Shown piece by piece: positions 26,090-36,226 of a DNA stretch of 64,000 bases (positions within the stretch are counted from its first letter, which is position 1; each line of letters opens with the position of its first letter). Both the position numbers and the translations under genes were made by a program. The stretch is from an uncultured Sphingobacteriales bacterium. Its GTDB lineage: Bacteria; Bacteroidota; Bacteroidia; Chitinophagales; Chitinophagaceae. The notes below the pieces were generated by a model. It made no database searches and was not told the origin of the DNA. It saw only the letters and a program-made list of their open reading frames with translations. The stretch covers positions 1-64,000 of the forward strand of contig CALKHN010000044.1 of assembly GCA_937991535.1 (NCBI GenBank), read 5' to 3'.

Positions 26090-27391
26090 ATGAAAAAATA
26101 TTTTCTCCTGGGGATACTAATGACAGCAAGTTATGCAATTCTCCGTGCACAGGATATTAAAACGCAGGTGGCGGGTAAAGCAACTGCTATCCTCCCTGAG
26201 TTGATTCAATGGAGAAGATACCTGCATGAGCATCCCGAATTATCGAACAGGGAATTTAAAACGGCAGCGTATATTGCGGCACATTTAAAAAAGCTGGGAC
26301 TGGAGGTGCAAACCGGCGTCGCCAAAACCGGTGTAGTGGGTATTTTAAAAGGAGGGAAACCCGGACCTGTTATTGCTTTGCGGGCGGATATGGATGGGCT
26401 ACCGGTTAAAGAGAGAGTGGATGTTCCTTTTGCCTCAAAAGCCGAAGGTGAATACCTTGGTCAAACCGTAGCGGTTATGCATGCCTGTGGCCATGATACC
26501 CATATGGCTATATTAATGGGTACTGCATCTGTATTGAGTGCCATGAAAAAAGATATAGCGGGAACCGTGAAATTTATTTTTCAGCCCGCTGAAGAAGGCC
26601 CTCCCGGTACTGAAGAAGGAGGGGCGCCTTTAATGATCAAAGAAGGCGTAATGGATAACCCGAAGGTGGATGCGATTTTTGGACTGCATATTAATTCGGC
26701 AACGCCCGTTGGGGAAATAAAATATAAACCCGGCGCTGAAATGGCTGCGAGCGATTGGTTTACCATTAAAGTAAAAGGAAAACAATCGCATGGCTCACAG
26801 CCCTGGGGTGGAGTTGACCCTATTGTAATTGCTGCGCAAATTATCCAGGGACTGCAAACTATTGTAAGCCGCCAGCAAAACCTCACCAAAGCGCCGGTGG
26901 TAATTACTGTTGGAAAAATTCACAGCGGTGTAAGAAGCAATATCATTCCCGAAGAGCTGGTAATGGACGGAACGATAAGAACACTCGATGAAGCAATGCA
27001 TAAGGATGTGCACGAGCGTATTCGCAATACAGCCAGCCATATTGCCGCTGCCAGCGGTGCAACGGTGGAAGTAAGCATTGATACCAAAACCAAAGTTACC
27101 TATAACGATCCGGCCCTGGTAAAGCTCATGCTTCCCTCCCTGGAAGCCGCTGCCGGCAAAGAAAAAGTATATGAAATGGAATGGACAACAGGTGCAGAGG
27201 ATTTTTCATTTTTCGGCGACAAGGCGCCGGCATTTTTTTTCTTTCTGGGCGGTATGCCTGCGGGGCGGGATCCTAAAAAAGCCGCGCCTCACCATACACC
27301 CGATTTTTTCATTGACGACAGTATGCTGGATACCGGCGTAAAAGCGTTTTGCAATATGGTATTTGATTACGGAAGGTTGAAGGGAAAGTAA
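26090..27391 (+). CDS. Exported M20D amidohydrolase (hippurate/IAA-amino-acid hydrolase type)
   Basis: 433 residues from ATG at 26090, which starts the signal peptide MKKYFLLGILM and ends near LRAQD. The longer frame from 26018 would overlap the divergent gene and bury the signal. M20D motifs: RRYLHEHPELS, LRADMDGLP, MHACGHDTHMA (metal ligands), FQPAEEGPPG (catalytic Glu pair), GLHINS and a late TTGAEDFSFF. The enzyme cleaves amide bonds of N-acyl amino acids. Family members are often cytoplasmic; the signal peptide makes this one periplasmic. Confidence 0.88.
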   Translation: MKKYFLLGILMTASYAILRAQDIKTQVAGKATAILPELIQWRRYLHEHPELSNREFKTAAYIAAHLKKLGLEVQTGVAKTGVVGILKGGKPGPVIALRADMDGLPVKERVDVPFASKAEGEYLGQTVAVMHACGHDTHMAILMGTASVLSAMKKDIAGTVKFIFQPAEEGPPGTEEGGAPLMIKEGVMDNPKVDAIFGLHINSATPVGEIKYKPGAEMAASDWFTIKVKGKQSHGSQPWGGVDPIVIAAQIIQGLQTIVSRQQNLTKAPVVITVGKIHSGVRSNIIPEELVMDGTIRTLDEAMHKDVHERIRNTASHIAAASGATVEVSIDTKTKVTYNDPALVKLMLPSLEAAAGKEKVYEMEWTTGAEDFSFFGDKAPAFFFFLGGMPAGRDPKKAAPHHTPDFFIDDSMLDTGVKAFCNMVFDYGRLKGK

Positions 27392-27419
27392 GTGGGGGAG
27401 GTTAGAGTTGCAAGGAGGC

Positions 27420-27451
27420 ATAAAAAGACCTTCAGTTGCTGGCTGAAGGTC
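27420..27451 (-). terminator. Terminator of the czc operon
   Basis: GACCTTCAG (27427-27435) and CTGAAGGTC (27443-27451) form a 9-bp stem followed on the minus strand by TTTTTA. The design is nearly the same as the aconitase terminator at 33740. Confidence 0.8.
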
Positions 27452-27477
27452 CGTATAAAAGCAATGCCTTTTAAATG

Positions 27478-27511
27478 TATTGTGCGTACTGTTGTATTGT
27501 GCGTACTGTTG
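27478..27511. repeat. Perfect 17-bp tandem duplication
   Basis: TATTGTGCGTACTGTTG occurs twice in direct contact (27478-27494, 27495-27511), just past the czcA stop codon. It looks like a recent slippage duplication. Confidence 0.8.
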
Positions 27512-27512
27512 C

Positions 27513-30500
27513 TTAAACATTGGCAAGCCGGTTGTGTTTCTCAGATTTCCTGTAAAATATCCAAAACATGATCGGGAAAACAAGCAGGGTTAATATGGTA
27601 GCCGTGATTAACCCACCGATAATGGCTACGGCCAAAGGCTTCTGGCTTTCCGAACCGATACCTGTAGACAGTGCGGCAGGCAGCAATCCCAACATGGCCA
27701 TGAGCGCCGTCATGACCACCGGGCGTATGCGGGTTATGACGCCCTTATGTATGGCTTCTTCCAGCGGAAGTTTACTGCGCAGATTTTGATGGAATACAGA
27801 AATGAGGATAACGCCATTCTGCACACAAATGCCAAACAAAGCAATAAAACCAACACCGGCGGATATGCCAAAATTGATACCGGTAATATGCAGTGCCAGT
27901 ATGCCGCCGATTAACGCGAAGGGCACGTTCACCAATATCAGCCCGGCGTCTTTTACATTACCGAAAGTAATGAACAATAAAATGAAAATAGCCAGCAGAC
28001 TAACCGGCACTACCTGTGCCAAACGTTGTGTTGCCCTTACCTGGTTTTCAAACTCTCCCGCCCATTGAATGGTATAGCCCCTGGGTAGCTTTATGTGCTG
28101 ATCCACATTGCTCATTGCTTCCTTTATTGTACTGCCCAGGTCTCTTTCCCTGACGGTGAATTTTACGCCTATGAAACGTTTATTTTCATCGCGGTAAATA
28201 AAGGCCGGTCCCGTAATTTTTTTCATGCCGGCAATGCTGCCCAGGGGAATCTTTCCCCCTTTTAGGGTAGGTACCATCAGCGCCATAATATCATTTTCAT
28301 CTTTGCGGTACTCGGGGCTGTAGCGTATGCGTACATCAAACTTCCGTTCATCTTCATATTTTTTAGTGGCTGTTTTGCCGCCTATCGCCATTTCAATTAC
28401 CGCCTGTGCATCGGCGGCAGATACGCCGTACATCGCCATTTTTTCCTCATCTAATACCACACTTATTTCCGGCTGTCCTATATTGCGCAATATCCCCGCA
28501 TCTTTTATGCCCCGTACATTTTCGATCTGCTTCAGTACGCTATCGGCCAAGTCGTTTAATTTGTCCAGGTCATCGCCGAATATTTTAACGGCATTGTTGG
28601 CGTTCATACCTGCCACGGCTTCTGCTACATTGTCAATAATAGGTTGGGAGTAATTGTAATTGATGCCCTGGAAAACCTTTAGTTTTTTGTCCATTTCTTC
28701 AATCAAATCCTCGGTAGTTATTTTTCTTTTCCATTCTTTTTTAGGTTTGAGGTTTACCTGCATCTGCACATAATAAAATCCGCTGGGGTCTGTGCCGTCG
28801 TTGCTTCGCCCGGCCTGCGATAATACGCCGTTCACTTCGGGGAACTCCCGAAGTTTCTTTCGCAGTTCACCGGTGATGTTCACCGTTTCTTTCAGCGACA
28901 TGCTCATGGGCATTTTGGCTTCCACCCATAATGCGCCTTCATTGAGCGGTGGAAGAAATTCGGATCCTAAGAACCTGGCAGATACAAGGGTAAGAACCAG
29001 AATGATGACTGACGCAACAAGGCTCTTTTTCTTATTTTGGAAGCACCACGAAAAGGCGCTGCCCACATTGCGGTTAAAAAAACGTACGATAAAATTGTCT
29101 TTCTCCCTTACGTTTTTCCGGAGCAGTATAGCGCATAAAACAGGCACAAGCGTTAGGGTATATATAAGCGCTCCAAGAAGTGCGAAACCCAGCGTCCAGG
29201 CAAGCGGTGAGAACATTTTTCCTTCTACTTTCTGAAAAGTAAAAATGGGCAGCAGGGCGGTAATGATGATCAGTTTGGAGAAAAAGACGGCTTTGCCAAG
29301 GTCGCCGCCTGTTCGTTTCAGCAGGCCGAGCTTCGACAGCTTGTTGAACTTAGGCATACCTACCTTATGCGACAGGTGGGCCAGCGCCACGAACATGCCT
29401 TCTACCATTACTACCGCGCCATCAATGATGATCCCAAAATCAATAGCGCCCAGCGAAAGCAGGTTGGCGCTCATGCCTTTGAGGCGCAGGCAGAAGAAGG
29501 CGAATAGCAGAGACAAGGGGATAATGATGGTAACGATAAGGGTTGCACGCCAGTCGGCCATGAAGATTAGCACAATAACGGTTACCAGCAATATGCCTTC
29601 CATTACATTATGCGAAATGGTTTCGGTACAATAGTACATCAATACATCACGGTCATAAAAAGTTTCCATTTTTACATCTGCAGGCAGTATCTTTTCATTT
29701 AGCTCCGTAATTTTTTCCTTTACCCGTTTCAGCACTTCCGACGGGTTTTCATTCTTGCGCATAATAACAATACCTTCCACCACATCGCTATTTTCATTGA
29801 GCCCTGCCTGACCCACCCTCGGTAATGCGCTTTCTTTTACGGAGGCTACGTGTTTTACCAGTACAGGCGCATCGGCGTTTTGTTCAATAATAATGTTTTC
29901 AATATCGGCACTGCTGTTCAATAAGCCTACTCCTCTTACCACGTAGGCCTGGTTATTTTTTTCTATGATATCCCCGCCAACATTCAGGTTGCTTTTAGAT
30001 ACGGCGGTATATACTTCTAAAGGTGTGATATCGTATTTGTGCAGCAGGCTGGGGTTTACCTGTATCTCGTAAATCTTTTCTTCGCCTCCAAAAGCTGCAA
30101 TATCTGCTACGCCATTCACTGAACGCAACTGCCGGTCAATGGTCCAGTTTTGTATCGTAAGCAAATCGCGGCTGTTCCGGGTTTTGCTGCGCAGTACATA
30201 GCGGAATATTTCGCCTGTAGGACCATAAGGCGGCTGCACATCCGGTGCCACGCCCTCCGGCATGTCTACTGTTCTGAGCTGATTGTTTACCTGCTGGCGG
30301 GCAAAAAAATCATCCACCCCGTCTTCAAAAATAATTTTCATTACGCTTAACCCAAACATAGTAATGCTACGCACGTTAATTCTCCGCTGTACACTGTTCA
30401 TAGATACTTCTACCGGGCGGGTTACAAACCTTTCCACTTCTTCTGCGCTGCGCCCGGGCCATTGTGTTACAATAACGATCTGCGTATTGGTTACATCCGG

Positions 30501-30626
30501 AAATGCTTCGATGGGAGTGTGTACGAAGCTGAAAACCCCCGCTATGATCATTACCCCGGTGAGAAAGAAAATAAAAAATTTATTTTTCAGCGAAAACGCT
30601 ACGATATTCCGTATGAATTTGTTCAT
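27513..30626 (-). CDS. czcA: Heavy-metal RND efflux pump, inner-membrane subunit (CzcA-type)
   Basis: 1037 residues with 12 predicted membrane helices and two large periplasmic loops, as expected for an HME-RND transporter. The fourth helix region carries DFGIIIDGAVVMVEG, the form found in CzcA-like pumps for divalent Zn/Co/Cd/Ni rather than the Cu(I)-type CusA. The pump moves metal out through the periplasm using the proton gradient. It ends the operon small protein, czcC, czcB, czcA, with 9 bp between czcB and czcA. The metal is inferred from family features. Confidence 0.92.
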   Translation of the reverse strand: MNKFIRNIVAFSLKNKFFIFFLTGVMIIAGVFSFVHTPIEAFPDVTNTQIVIVTQWPGRSAEEVERFVTRPVEVSMNSVQRRINVRSITMFGLSVMKIIFEDGVDDFFARQQVNNQLRTVDMPEGVAPDVQPPYGPTGEIFRYVLRSKTRNSRDLLTIQNWTIDRQLRSVNGVADIAAFGGEEKIYEIQVNPSLLHKYDITPLEVYTAVSKSNLNVGGDIIEKNNQAYVVRGVGLLNSSADIENIIIEQNADAPVLVKHVASVKESALPRVGQAGLNENSDVVEGIVIMRKNENPSEVLKRVKEKITELNEKILPADVKMETFYDRDVLMYYCTETISHNVMEGILLVTVIVLIFMADWRATLIVTIIIPLSLLFAFFCLRLKGMSANLLSLGAIDFGIIIDGAVVMVEGMFVALAHLSHKVGMPKFNKLSKLGLLKRTGGDLGKAVFFSKLIIITALLPIFTFQKVEGKMFSPLAWTLGFALLGALIYTLTLVPVLCAILLRKNVREKDNFIVRFFNRNVGSAFSWCFQNKKKSLVASVIILVLTLVSARFLGSEFLPPLNEGALWVEAKMPMSMSLKETVNITGELRKKLREFPEVNGVLSQAGRSNDGTDPSGFYYVQMQVNLKPKKEWKRKITTEDLIEEMDKKLKVFQGINYNYSQPIIDNVAEAVAGMNANNAVKIFGDDLDKLNDLADSVLKQIENVRGIKDAGILRNIGQPEISVVLDEEKMAMYGVSAADAQAVIEMAIGGKTATKKYEDERKFDVRIRYSPEYRKDENDIMALMVPTLKGGKIPLGSIAGMKKITGPAFIYRDENKRFIGVKFTVRERDLGSTIKEAMSNVDQHIKLPRGYTIQWAGEFENQVRATQRLAQVVPVSLLAIFILLFITFGNVKDAGLILVNVPFALIGGILALHITGINFGISAGVGFIALFGICVQNGVILISVFHQNLRSKLPLEEAIHKGVITRIRPVVMTALMAMLGLLPAALSTGIGSESQKPLAVAIIGGLITATILTLLVFPIMFWIFYRKSEKHNRLANV

Positions 30627-30635
30627 GTTTTATTT

Positions 30636-31724
30636 TTAATCGTTAATAGCATCATATACCAGCAACGCGTTTTTTACAATCACCTTTTCACCAGCCTGCA
30701 GTCCTTCCGATACATAGGTTCTGCCAGCCGTGGTGCCAAGCGGTTCAATAGCACGGGTTTCCACGCTGTCTTTTCCATGAAACACCATCAGGTAATTCCG
30801 GCTTTTATCAAACACAACGGCCGCTGCCGGAACAGCGGGGAGCCGTATTTGTTGCTGGTAGCGTATGTATACGGTAGCTGCCATTTCGGGCTTTAAGGCG
30901 TACCCGGGGTTGGGAAGCCGTATGCGTATCTTGAGGGTTTTGGTTTCGGGGTCAAGGATGTTCATTATCTTATCAATCTTACCCGTAAACTTTTTCCCCG
31001 CATAGCTGAGCAAATCCACTTCCGCAGGCATGTTCAACGATATTTTGGCGATATCGGTTTCATATACATTAGCTGTAATGAATACGTCGTCTATTTGCGC
31101 AATGGTAAAGATACTTTCGCTGAACCCGGAAGGCAACTGAATATCCACGTTCAGCTTTTTATCGGTAATAAAACCGCTGATAGGTGCAACTACATTGTAA
31201 TAAGAGCCATTGTTTAGGTGATAAATATTAAATACTTCATTGATGCGGTTCAGTTCTGCCTGCGCATCGTCTACCGCTTTTTGAGCAGCCACCACATCTC
31301 TTTCCGTATTAAGTTTCGATTCATTGAGCTCCTGGGCCGATTTCAGGTTTTTCTTAGCCAGCAGCAATTCTGTTTCCCCGCCGCGGCGCTGCTTTTCAAA
31401 ATCTGCTATGTCGGTACTGCGGATAACGGCAAGCACCTGGCCTTTTTTTACATGGTCGCCCAGTGATACATTTACGCGCGTAACATATCCTGCCACAATA
31501 GGGAACACGCTGGCAATTTTATTGTCTTCAGGCGTCACCTTGCCCGAAAACCTGAGTTCTGTACTTACCTGTTCTGCTTGTACGGTATCAATAGTAATGC
31601 GGCTCAGCATAGTATCGGTAAGCGAAAATGATACGGGAGCTTCTTCTGCTGGCATGGTACTGCACGACATTAATAAAAAGGAAAGCAGCGTAAAAAAGAA
31701 GAAGAACGATATAAGGGATTTCAT
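30636..31724 (-). CDS. czcB: Heavy-metal efflux membrane-fusion lipoprotein (CzcB-type)
   Basis: 362 residues with a lipobox (LLMSC). The membrane-fusion layout is clear: a barrel-sandwich half-lipoyl motif (GYVTRVNVSLGDHVKKGQ), a helical hairpin (residues about 110-165), the second lipoyl half (VVAPISGFITDKKLN), then beta-barrel and membrane-proximal domains (MPAEVDLLSYAGK). It links the RND pump to the outer-membrane channel. The gene lies between czcC (44 bp gap) and czcA (9 bp gap). Confidence 0.92.
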   Translation of the reverse strand: MKSLISFFFFFTLLSFLLMSCSTMPAEEAPVSFSLTDTMLSRITIDTVQAEQVSTELRFSGKVTPEDNKIASVFPIVAGYVTRVNVSLGDHVKKGQVLAVIRSTDIADFEKQRRGGETELLLAKKNLKSAQELNESKLNTERDVVAAQKAVDDAQAELNRINEVFNIYHLNNGSYYNVVAPISGFITDKKLNVDIQLPSGFSESIFTIAQIDDVFITANVYETDIAKISLNMPAEVDLLSYAGKKFTGKIDKIMNILDPETKTLKIRIRLPNPGYALKPEMAATVYIRYQQQIRLPAVPAAAVVFDKSRNYLMVFHGKDSVETRAIEPLGTTAGRTYVSEGLQAGEKVIVKNALLVYDAIND

Positions 31725-31768
31725 GCGTATTATTTGTTTAATGGTATAATTGTATGTTAAAGCCGTTT

Positions 31769-33013
31769 TTACAGGGCCGCCCCAACTGCATATTCCAGCT
31801 CTTCCCAGGCCAGCCGTCTTTGCTTTTGCAGTTGATTTACCTGCCGGATAGCAGAATTATAGTTTTCAAAAAAATCAATGAACTCCAGCAGGGAAATATT
31901 TCCTTTGTTAAAATTTTCTATAACGCTCCTGTTCACTTCAGGAAAATCTTTATTAAAGCTTTCCTGCGAAACCTGGTATTCTCTTTCTGCCTCAGTTAGT
32001 TTGTTAAAGGATGCCATAACCTGGGCGGCAATTTCATTTTGTTTATAATCCCTCACCAGTTCAGCCGTTTTAATTTGCCAGCCCGCCGCTTTAATATTTC
32101 CCTGGTTCCGGTTAAATAGCGGCAGGTTTATAGCAGCCCTTAGGCTATAAAAATTATTAACATAGCTGCCGCTTTGATCGTATCCCGCTCCAATGGTAAT
32201 ATCGGGAACCGCTAATGCCTTTTGGTATTTGTAATTCAGCTCTTCTTCTTTTAAAAGGCTTTCCTGCAGGCGGAGATCCGAACGGCTTTGTTGTGCTTTT
32301 TCGAGCAAACCGGGCAATACCAGTCCATCCCTTTCCGGCGATGGTTCTTTTAAGGGAATGATGGTTGCTGTGGTATCCATCAAAAGCTGGAGGATCTGCT
32401 GTGCCGCAATGGATTCCATAACGATAGCATTACGGTCGGCGCTCAGCTGTATGTATTCTGTTTTCAGGCGAACGGCATCTTTTAGCGGTACATTTTTTTT
32501 AGCTGCCTGTACGTCATAGGCATCAATAATTGTTTGAAGGAGCTGCATCTGATCATCAAATTTTTCAAGCAGCTCATTGGCATATATTACAGTATAAAAG
32601 TTTTGCCGCAGCTCATATTTTAAGGTGCGCATCAGTTCATAGAAGCCGAGCCTTGCCTGGTTGGTGTGCTCTTTTGCCAGTAGCAAGCTTTTATTTCGTT
32701 TACCCGCTAACGTGATCAACTGGTCTATGCCAAAAGATTTTTGTCCGTACATGCCTACATCGAACCATTTACGGCTATTACTGTATGCCGCTAATTCTGC
32801 CGAGAGTACGGGGTTGTTATACAAGCGTGCCTGCATTTCCACAGCTTCTGCCGCCGATACCCGGTATTGGGATGCCAGCAGCGTCAGGTTGCTTTTCAGG
32901 AAAAGCGCTTCTGCCTGGGTCAATGATACACGAACGCTGTCTTTGTCTTTGATTTGCGCAAACAATGGGCAGGAGAGGGTCAAAGAGAAAAATAATACAA
33001 TATAATTTTTCAT
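31769..33013 (-). CDS. czcC: TolC/CzcC-type outer-membrane factor
   Basis: 414 residues with a signal peptide (LSCPLFAQ). Two repeats of about 180 residues with long helices and segments such as LFLKSNLTLLASQYRVS and AINLPLFNRNQGNIKAA are typical of outer-membrane efflux proteins. It forms the exit duct of the metal pump. The frame begins at GTG (33016), but the directly following ATG at 33013 is the more likely start. Confidence 0.9.
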   Translation of the reverse strand: MKNYIVLFFSLTLSCPLFAQIKDKDSVRVSLTQAEALFLKSNLTLLASQYRVSAAEAVEMQARLYNNPVLSAELAAYSNSRKWFDVGMYGQKSFGIDQLITLAGKRNKSLLLAKEHTNQARLGFYELMRTLKYELRQNFYTVIYANELLEKFDDQMQLLQTIIDAYDVQAAKKNVPLKDAVRLKTEYIQLSADRNAIVMESIAAQQILQLLMDTTATIIPLKEPSPERDGLVLPGLLEKAQQSRSDLRLQESLLKEEELNYKYQKALAVPDITIGAGYDQSGSYVNNFYSLRAAINLPLFNRNQGNIKAAGWQIKTAELVRDYKQNEIAAQVMASFNKLTEAEREYQVSQESFNKDFPEVNRSVIENFNKGNISLLEFIDFFENYNSAIRQVNQLQKQRRLAWEELEYAVGAAL

Positions 33014-33257
33014 CACATTTGTTTTTGATAAACAGGATGCTGTCAGATAATTTTATTTCAGGGTATCATGATCATACAGGGGTACAGGGTTTTCGATGTG
33101 CGCTATGTGTCTATGTGGTAAATTTTCAAAACCATAAACAATAACAAACTGGTTTTCATTTTGGAATATCCAAAACGCGCGATAATAGTAAATGGCACAT
33201 GATAACGCCAGGCCTTTATCATCTGGAAGTTTGTTGCAACAGCGAAATAGTGTATGA

Positions 33258-33635
33258 TTATATATTATCCGGAGGAGGAGAGAAGAATGAAATGAATCCG
33301 GGAGAGAGAGCGCCGGAACAATAAGCGTAAGGGAAATGCGGAATGGTGGTACCTGCAAGGCGGGTAATTGTTTTTTCTTTTTTCTCCTGGAATGAAAAAT
33401 CAAAAACAGTAGTTTTTTTCAGCGGGGTTTGCTGATCATTACCTTTCTGATCAGGGAGTGTTTTATCATTGGCGGTGTCCATCACTAATTCAATAATACT
33501 TTCAATTTCTATATATTCCGGTTTGCCGGAATCTGTTGTTGAAAATACAGAGATATTATCTGCCACGTCAATACTCGTATTCAATATTGACAATGCAACG
33601 ATCCAGAGAATGGTATGTTGAAAAATACGCCGCAT
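33258..33635 (-). CDS. Small membrane-anchored protein leading the czc operon
   Basis: 125 residues from the ATG at 33635. An N-terminal hydrophobic helix (TILWIVALSILNTSI) follows a basic start, so it is inner-membrane-anchored or exported. The rest is low in complexity and ends SPPPDNI. Small proteins of this type commonly open heavy-metal RND operons in Bacteroidota; their role is not established. It lies 244 bp upstream of czcC. Overlapping minus-strand ORF 33053-33403 is not called. Confidence 0.6.
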   Translation of the reverse strand: MRRIFQHTILWIVALSILNTSIDVADNISVFSTTDSGKPEYIEIESIIELVMDTANDKTLPDQKGNDQQTPLKKTTVFDFSFQEKKEKTITRLAGTTIPHFPYAYCSGALSPGFISFFSPPPDNI

Positions 33636-33739
33636 AAATGGCGGCAAAGATATAGGATAAATGCCGGCATGACCTTACTCCAGCTTTATGAAGAAAATGT
33701 TAAAATGATCAGTGTTAAAAGCGGGACGAAGCCGCGGCC

Positions 33740-33773
33740 AAAAAAAGACCTTTAGCTGTTGGGCTAAAGGTCT
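33740..33773 (-). terminator. Terminator after aconitase
   Basis: AGACCTTTAGC (33746-33756) pairs perfectly with GCTAAAGGTCT (33763-33773). On the minus strand this is followed by a run of T. Confidence 0.88.
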
Positions 33774-33799
33774 GAATGAATATACGGGAATAACCGCTT

Positions 33800-36064
33800 C
33801 TATTTCGCAAATTGCTTTCTGATTACATTCAGTGCGCCACCTTCTTTAAACCATTGTATCTGCTGCTGGTTGTAGGTATGGTTAACCCTTATATTATCTG
33901 TGGTACCATTGGCATGATGCAATATGAGGGTAAGCGGCTTTCCGGGAGTAAAGCCAGTTAATCCTGTAATATCAATGGAATCATCTTCCTGGATTTTATC
34001 GTAGTCTTCTTTGTTGGCAAAAGTAAGTGCCAGCATACCCTGCTTTTTGAGATTGGTTTCATGTATGCGGGCAAAGCTTCTTACCACTATAGCGCGAACA
34101 CCTAAGTGACGCGGTTCCATAGCTGCATGTTCCCTGCTCGACCCCTCACCGTAATTTTCATCGCCTACTACTATCGTTCCGATGCCTGCCGCTTTATAGG
34201 CTCTTGCCGTTGCGGGTACAGGTCCGTATTGGCCCGTTAGCTGGTTTTTTACCGCGTCTGTTTTTTCGTTATAGAAATTGATAGCGCCGATGAGCATGTT
34301 GTTGCTGATATTATCTAAATGCCCCCTGAATTTTAACCAGGGGCCAGCCATGGAAATATGATCGGTAGTGCACTTGCCTTTGGCTTTAATTAAAAGTTTC
34401 AGGCCTTTTAAATCTGTTCCTTCCCATGCTGCAAAAGGTGCGAGCAACTGAAGACGTTGGGAGTCGGATTTTACAATTACCTCTACATTGCTGCCGTCTT
34501 TGGCAGGAGCTTCATAACCGGGGTCGTCTACCGAAAATCCTTTGGGCGGCAATTCCACGCCGGTTGGTTCGTCCAGCATCACTTCCTCGCCATTCTCGTT
34601 TTTGAGCTTATCCTTTAACGGGTTAAAAGTAAGGTCGCCGGCAATGGCGAATGCCGTAACTATTTCGGGAGAAGCAACAAAAGCATGCGTACTGGCTAAG
34701 CCGTCATTGCGTTTAGCAAAATTGCGGTTAAACGAGGTGATGATAGCGTTTTTGCGGTTGGGATCGTCAATATGACGTGCCCACTGCCCGATACATGGAC
34801 CGCAGGCGTTGGCTAAAACCACGCCGCCTATCTTGTCGAATGTTTTTAGGAAGCCGTCTTTTTCAATGGTATAGCGAACCATTTCACTGCCGGGTGTAAT
34901 GGTAAATTCGGCTTTTGTTTTTAGTTTTTTATCAATAGCCTGCTGCGCCAGCGAAGCAGAGCGGCTGATGTCTTCATACGACGAGTTGGTACAGGAACCG
35001 ATCAGTGCCACTTCTAATTTTTCGGGCCATTGATTGGCTTTTACCGCATCGGCAAACTTCCCGATGGGCCAGGCCAAATCGGGTGTAAAGGGTCCGTTTA
35101 CATACGGTTCCAATTCGTCGAGATTGATTTCTATGAGCTGATCATAATATTTTTCGGGGTTGGCATATACTTCCGGGTCGGGACGCAGATGCTCTTTAAT
35201 GCCATTTGCCAGGGCTGCAACTTCTTCGCGTTCGGTGGCTTTAAGGTAAGCGGCCATTTTTTCATCGTAAGTAAAAATGGAACAGGTTGCACCAATTTCG
35301 GCGCCCATATTGCATATCGTTCCTTTACCGGTTGCGCTAAGGCTTTCGGCGCCTTCTCCAAAATATTCAACAATAGCGCCTGTACCGCCTTTTACGGTAA
35401 GTATGCCTGCTACTTTCAGAATTACATCTTTAGGAGAAGCCCAGCCGCTTAATTTACCTGTAAGTTTTATGCCGATCAGCTTAGGCATTTTTAATTCCCA
35501 CGCCAAACCTGCCATTACATCTACCGCATCGGCGCCACCCACACCAATGGCCACCATCCCCAAACCACCCGCGTTGGGCGTATGCGAATCCGTTCCAATC
35601 ATCATGCCTCCGGGGAAAGCATAGTTTTCAAGCACAACCTGGTGAATAATACCGGCGCCAGCCTTCCAAAAGCCAATACCATATTTATTAGAGATGGAAG
35701 CCAGGAAATCATATACTTCTTTATTTACGTCTACTGCTGTTTTGAGGTCCTGGGCAGCGCCTACTTTAGCCTGTATCAGGTGGTCGCAATGTACGGTAGA
35801 GGGTACTGCCACGGTGCTTCTGCCGCAGGTCATAAACTGCAATAAAGCCATTTGCGCGGTAGCGTCCTGCATGGCTACGCGATCGGGTGCAAAATCAACA
35901 TAATCCTTTCCTCTTTCATATGCACGGGCAGGGGGCTCGTACAAATGAGTATATAATATTTTTTCTGCAAGCGTGAGTGGTGTTCCGGTAAGCTTACGTG
36001 CGGCCTCAATTTTAGCAGGTATACCCGCATAGGTTTTTTTAATAAGATCGAGATCAAAAATCAT
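33800..36064 (-). CDS. acn: Aconitate hydratase (mitochondrial-type)
   Basis: 754 residues from ATG at 36064 (MIFDLDLIKK); the frame extends 30 residues upstream without family similarity. The citrate-to-isocitrate enzyme of the TCA cycle. The 4Fe-4S ligands are GSCTNSS and NACGPC (two Cys), and the substrate segments GTDSHTPNAGG and YGEGSSREHAAMEPR are intact. The order of domains and the length match the mitochondrial aconitase group common in Bacteroidota. Cytoplasmic. Apparently a single-gene transcript with its own terminator. Confidence 0.95.
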   Translation of the reverse strand: MIFDLDLIKKTYAGIPAKIEAARKLTGTPLTLAEKILYTHLYEPPARAYERGKDYVDFAPDRVAMQDATAQMALLQFMTCGRSTVAVPSTVHCDHLIQAKVGAAQDLKTAVDVNKEVYDFLASISNKYGIGFWKAGAGIIHQVVLENYAFPGGMMIGTDSHTPNAGGLGMVAIGVGGADAVDVMAGLAWELKMPKLIGIKLTGKLSGWASPKDVILKVAGILTVKGGTGAIVEYFGEGAESLSATGKGTICNMGAEIGATCSIFTYDEKMAAYLKATEREEVAALANGIKEHLRPDPEVYANPEKYYDQLIEINLDELEPYVNGPFTPDLAWPIGKFADAVKANQWPEKLEVALIGSCTNSSYEDISRSASLAQQAIDKKLKTKAEFTITPGSEMVRYTIEKDGFLKTFDKIGGVVLANACGPCIGQWARHIDDPNRKNAIITSFNRNFAKRNDGLASTHAFVASPEIVTAFAIAGDLTFNPLKDKLKNENGEEVMLDEPTGVELPPKGFSVDDPGYEAPAKDGSNVEVIVKSDSQRLQLLAPFAAWEGTDLKGLKLLIKAKGKCTTDHISMAGPWLKFRGHLDNISNNMLIGAINFYNEKTDAVKNQLTGQYGPVPATARAYKAAGIGTIVVGDENYGEGSSREHAAMEPRHLGVRAIVVRSFARIHETNLKKQGMLALTFANKEDYDKIQEDDSIDITGLTGFTPGKPLTLILHHANGTTDNIRVNHTYNQQQIQWFKEGGALNVIRKQFAK

Positions 36065-36226
36065 ATGTATCTGTTTTTTAGATGGTTGACGTGTTTGTAG
36101 TCTGTATAAATTATACAAGAGAGTATATGGATGACTATCAAAAAAGTTGGGCAAAATTATCGAAAAAAGGCCATTTCATAACAAGGCATTTGCATTACCC
36201 TTATTTATTTTTTATAATTTAGCAGT

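Noticed and set aside
33053..33403. 116-residue minus-strand ORF overlapping the small czc leader protein
   Set aside because: It lacks family features, and the overlapping frame has a membrane anchor and fits the known operon layout.
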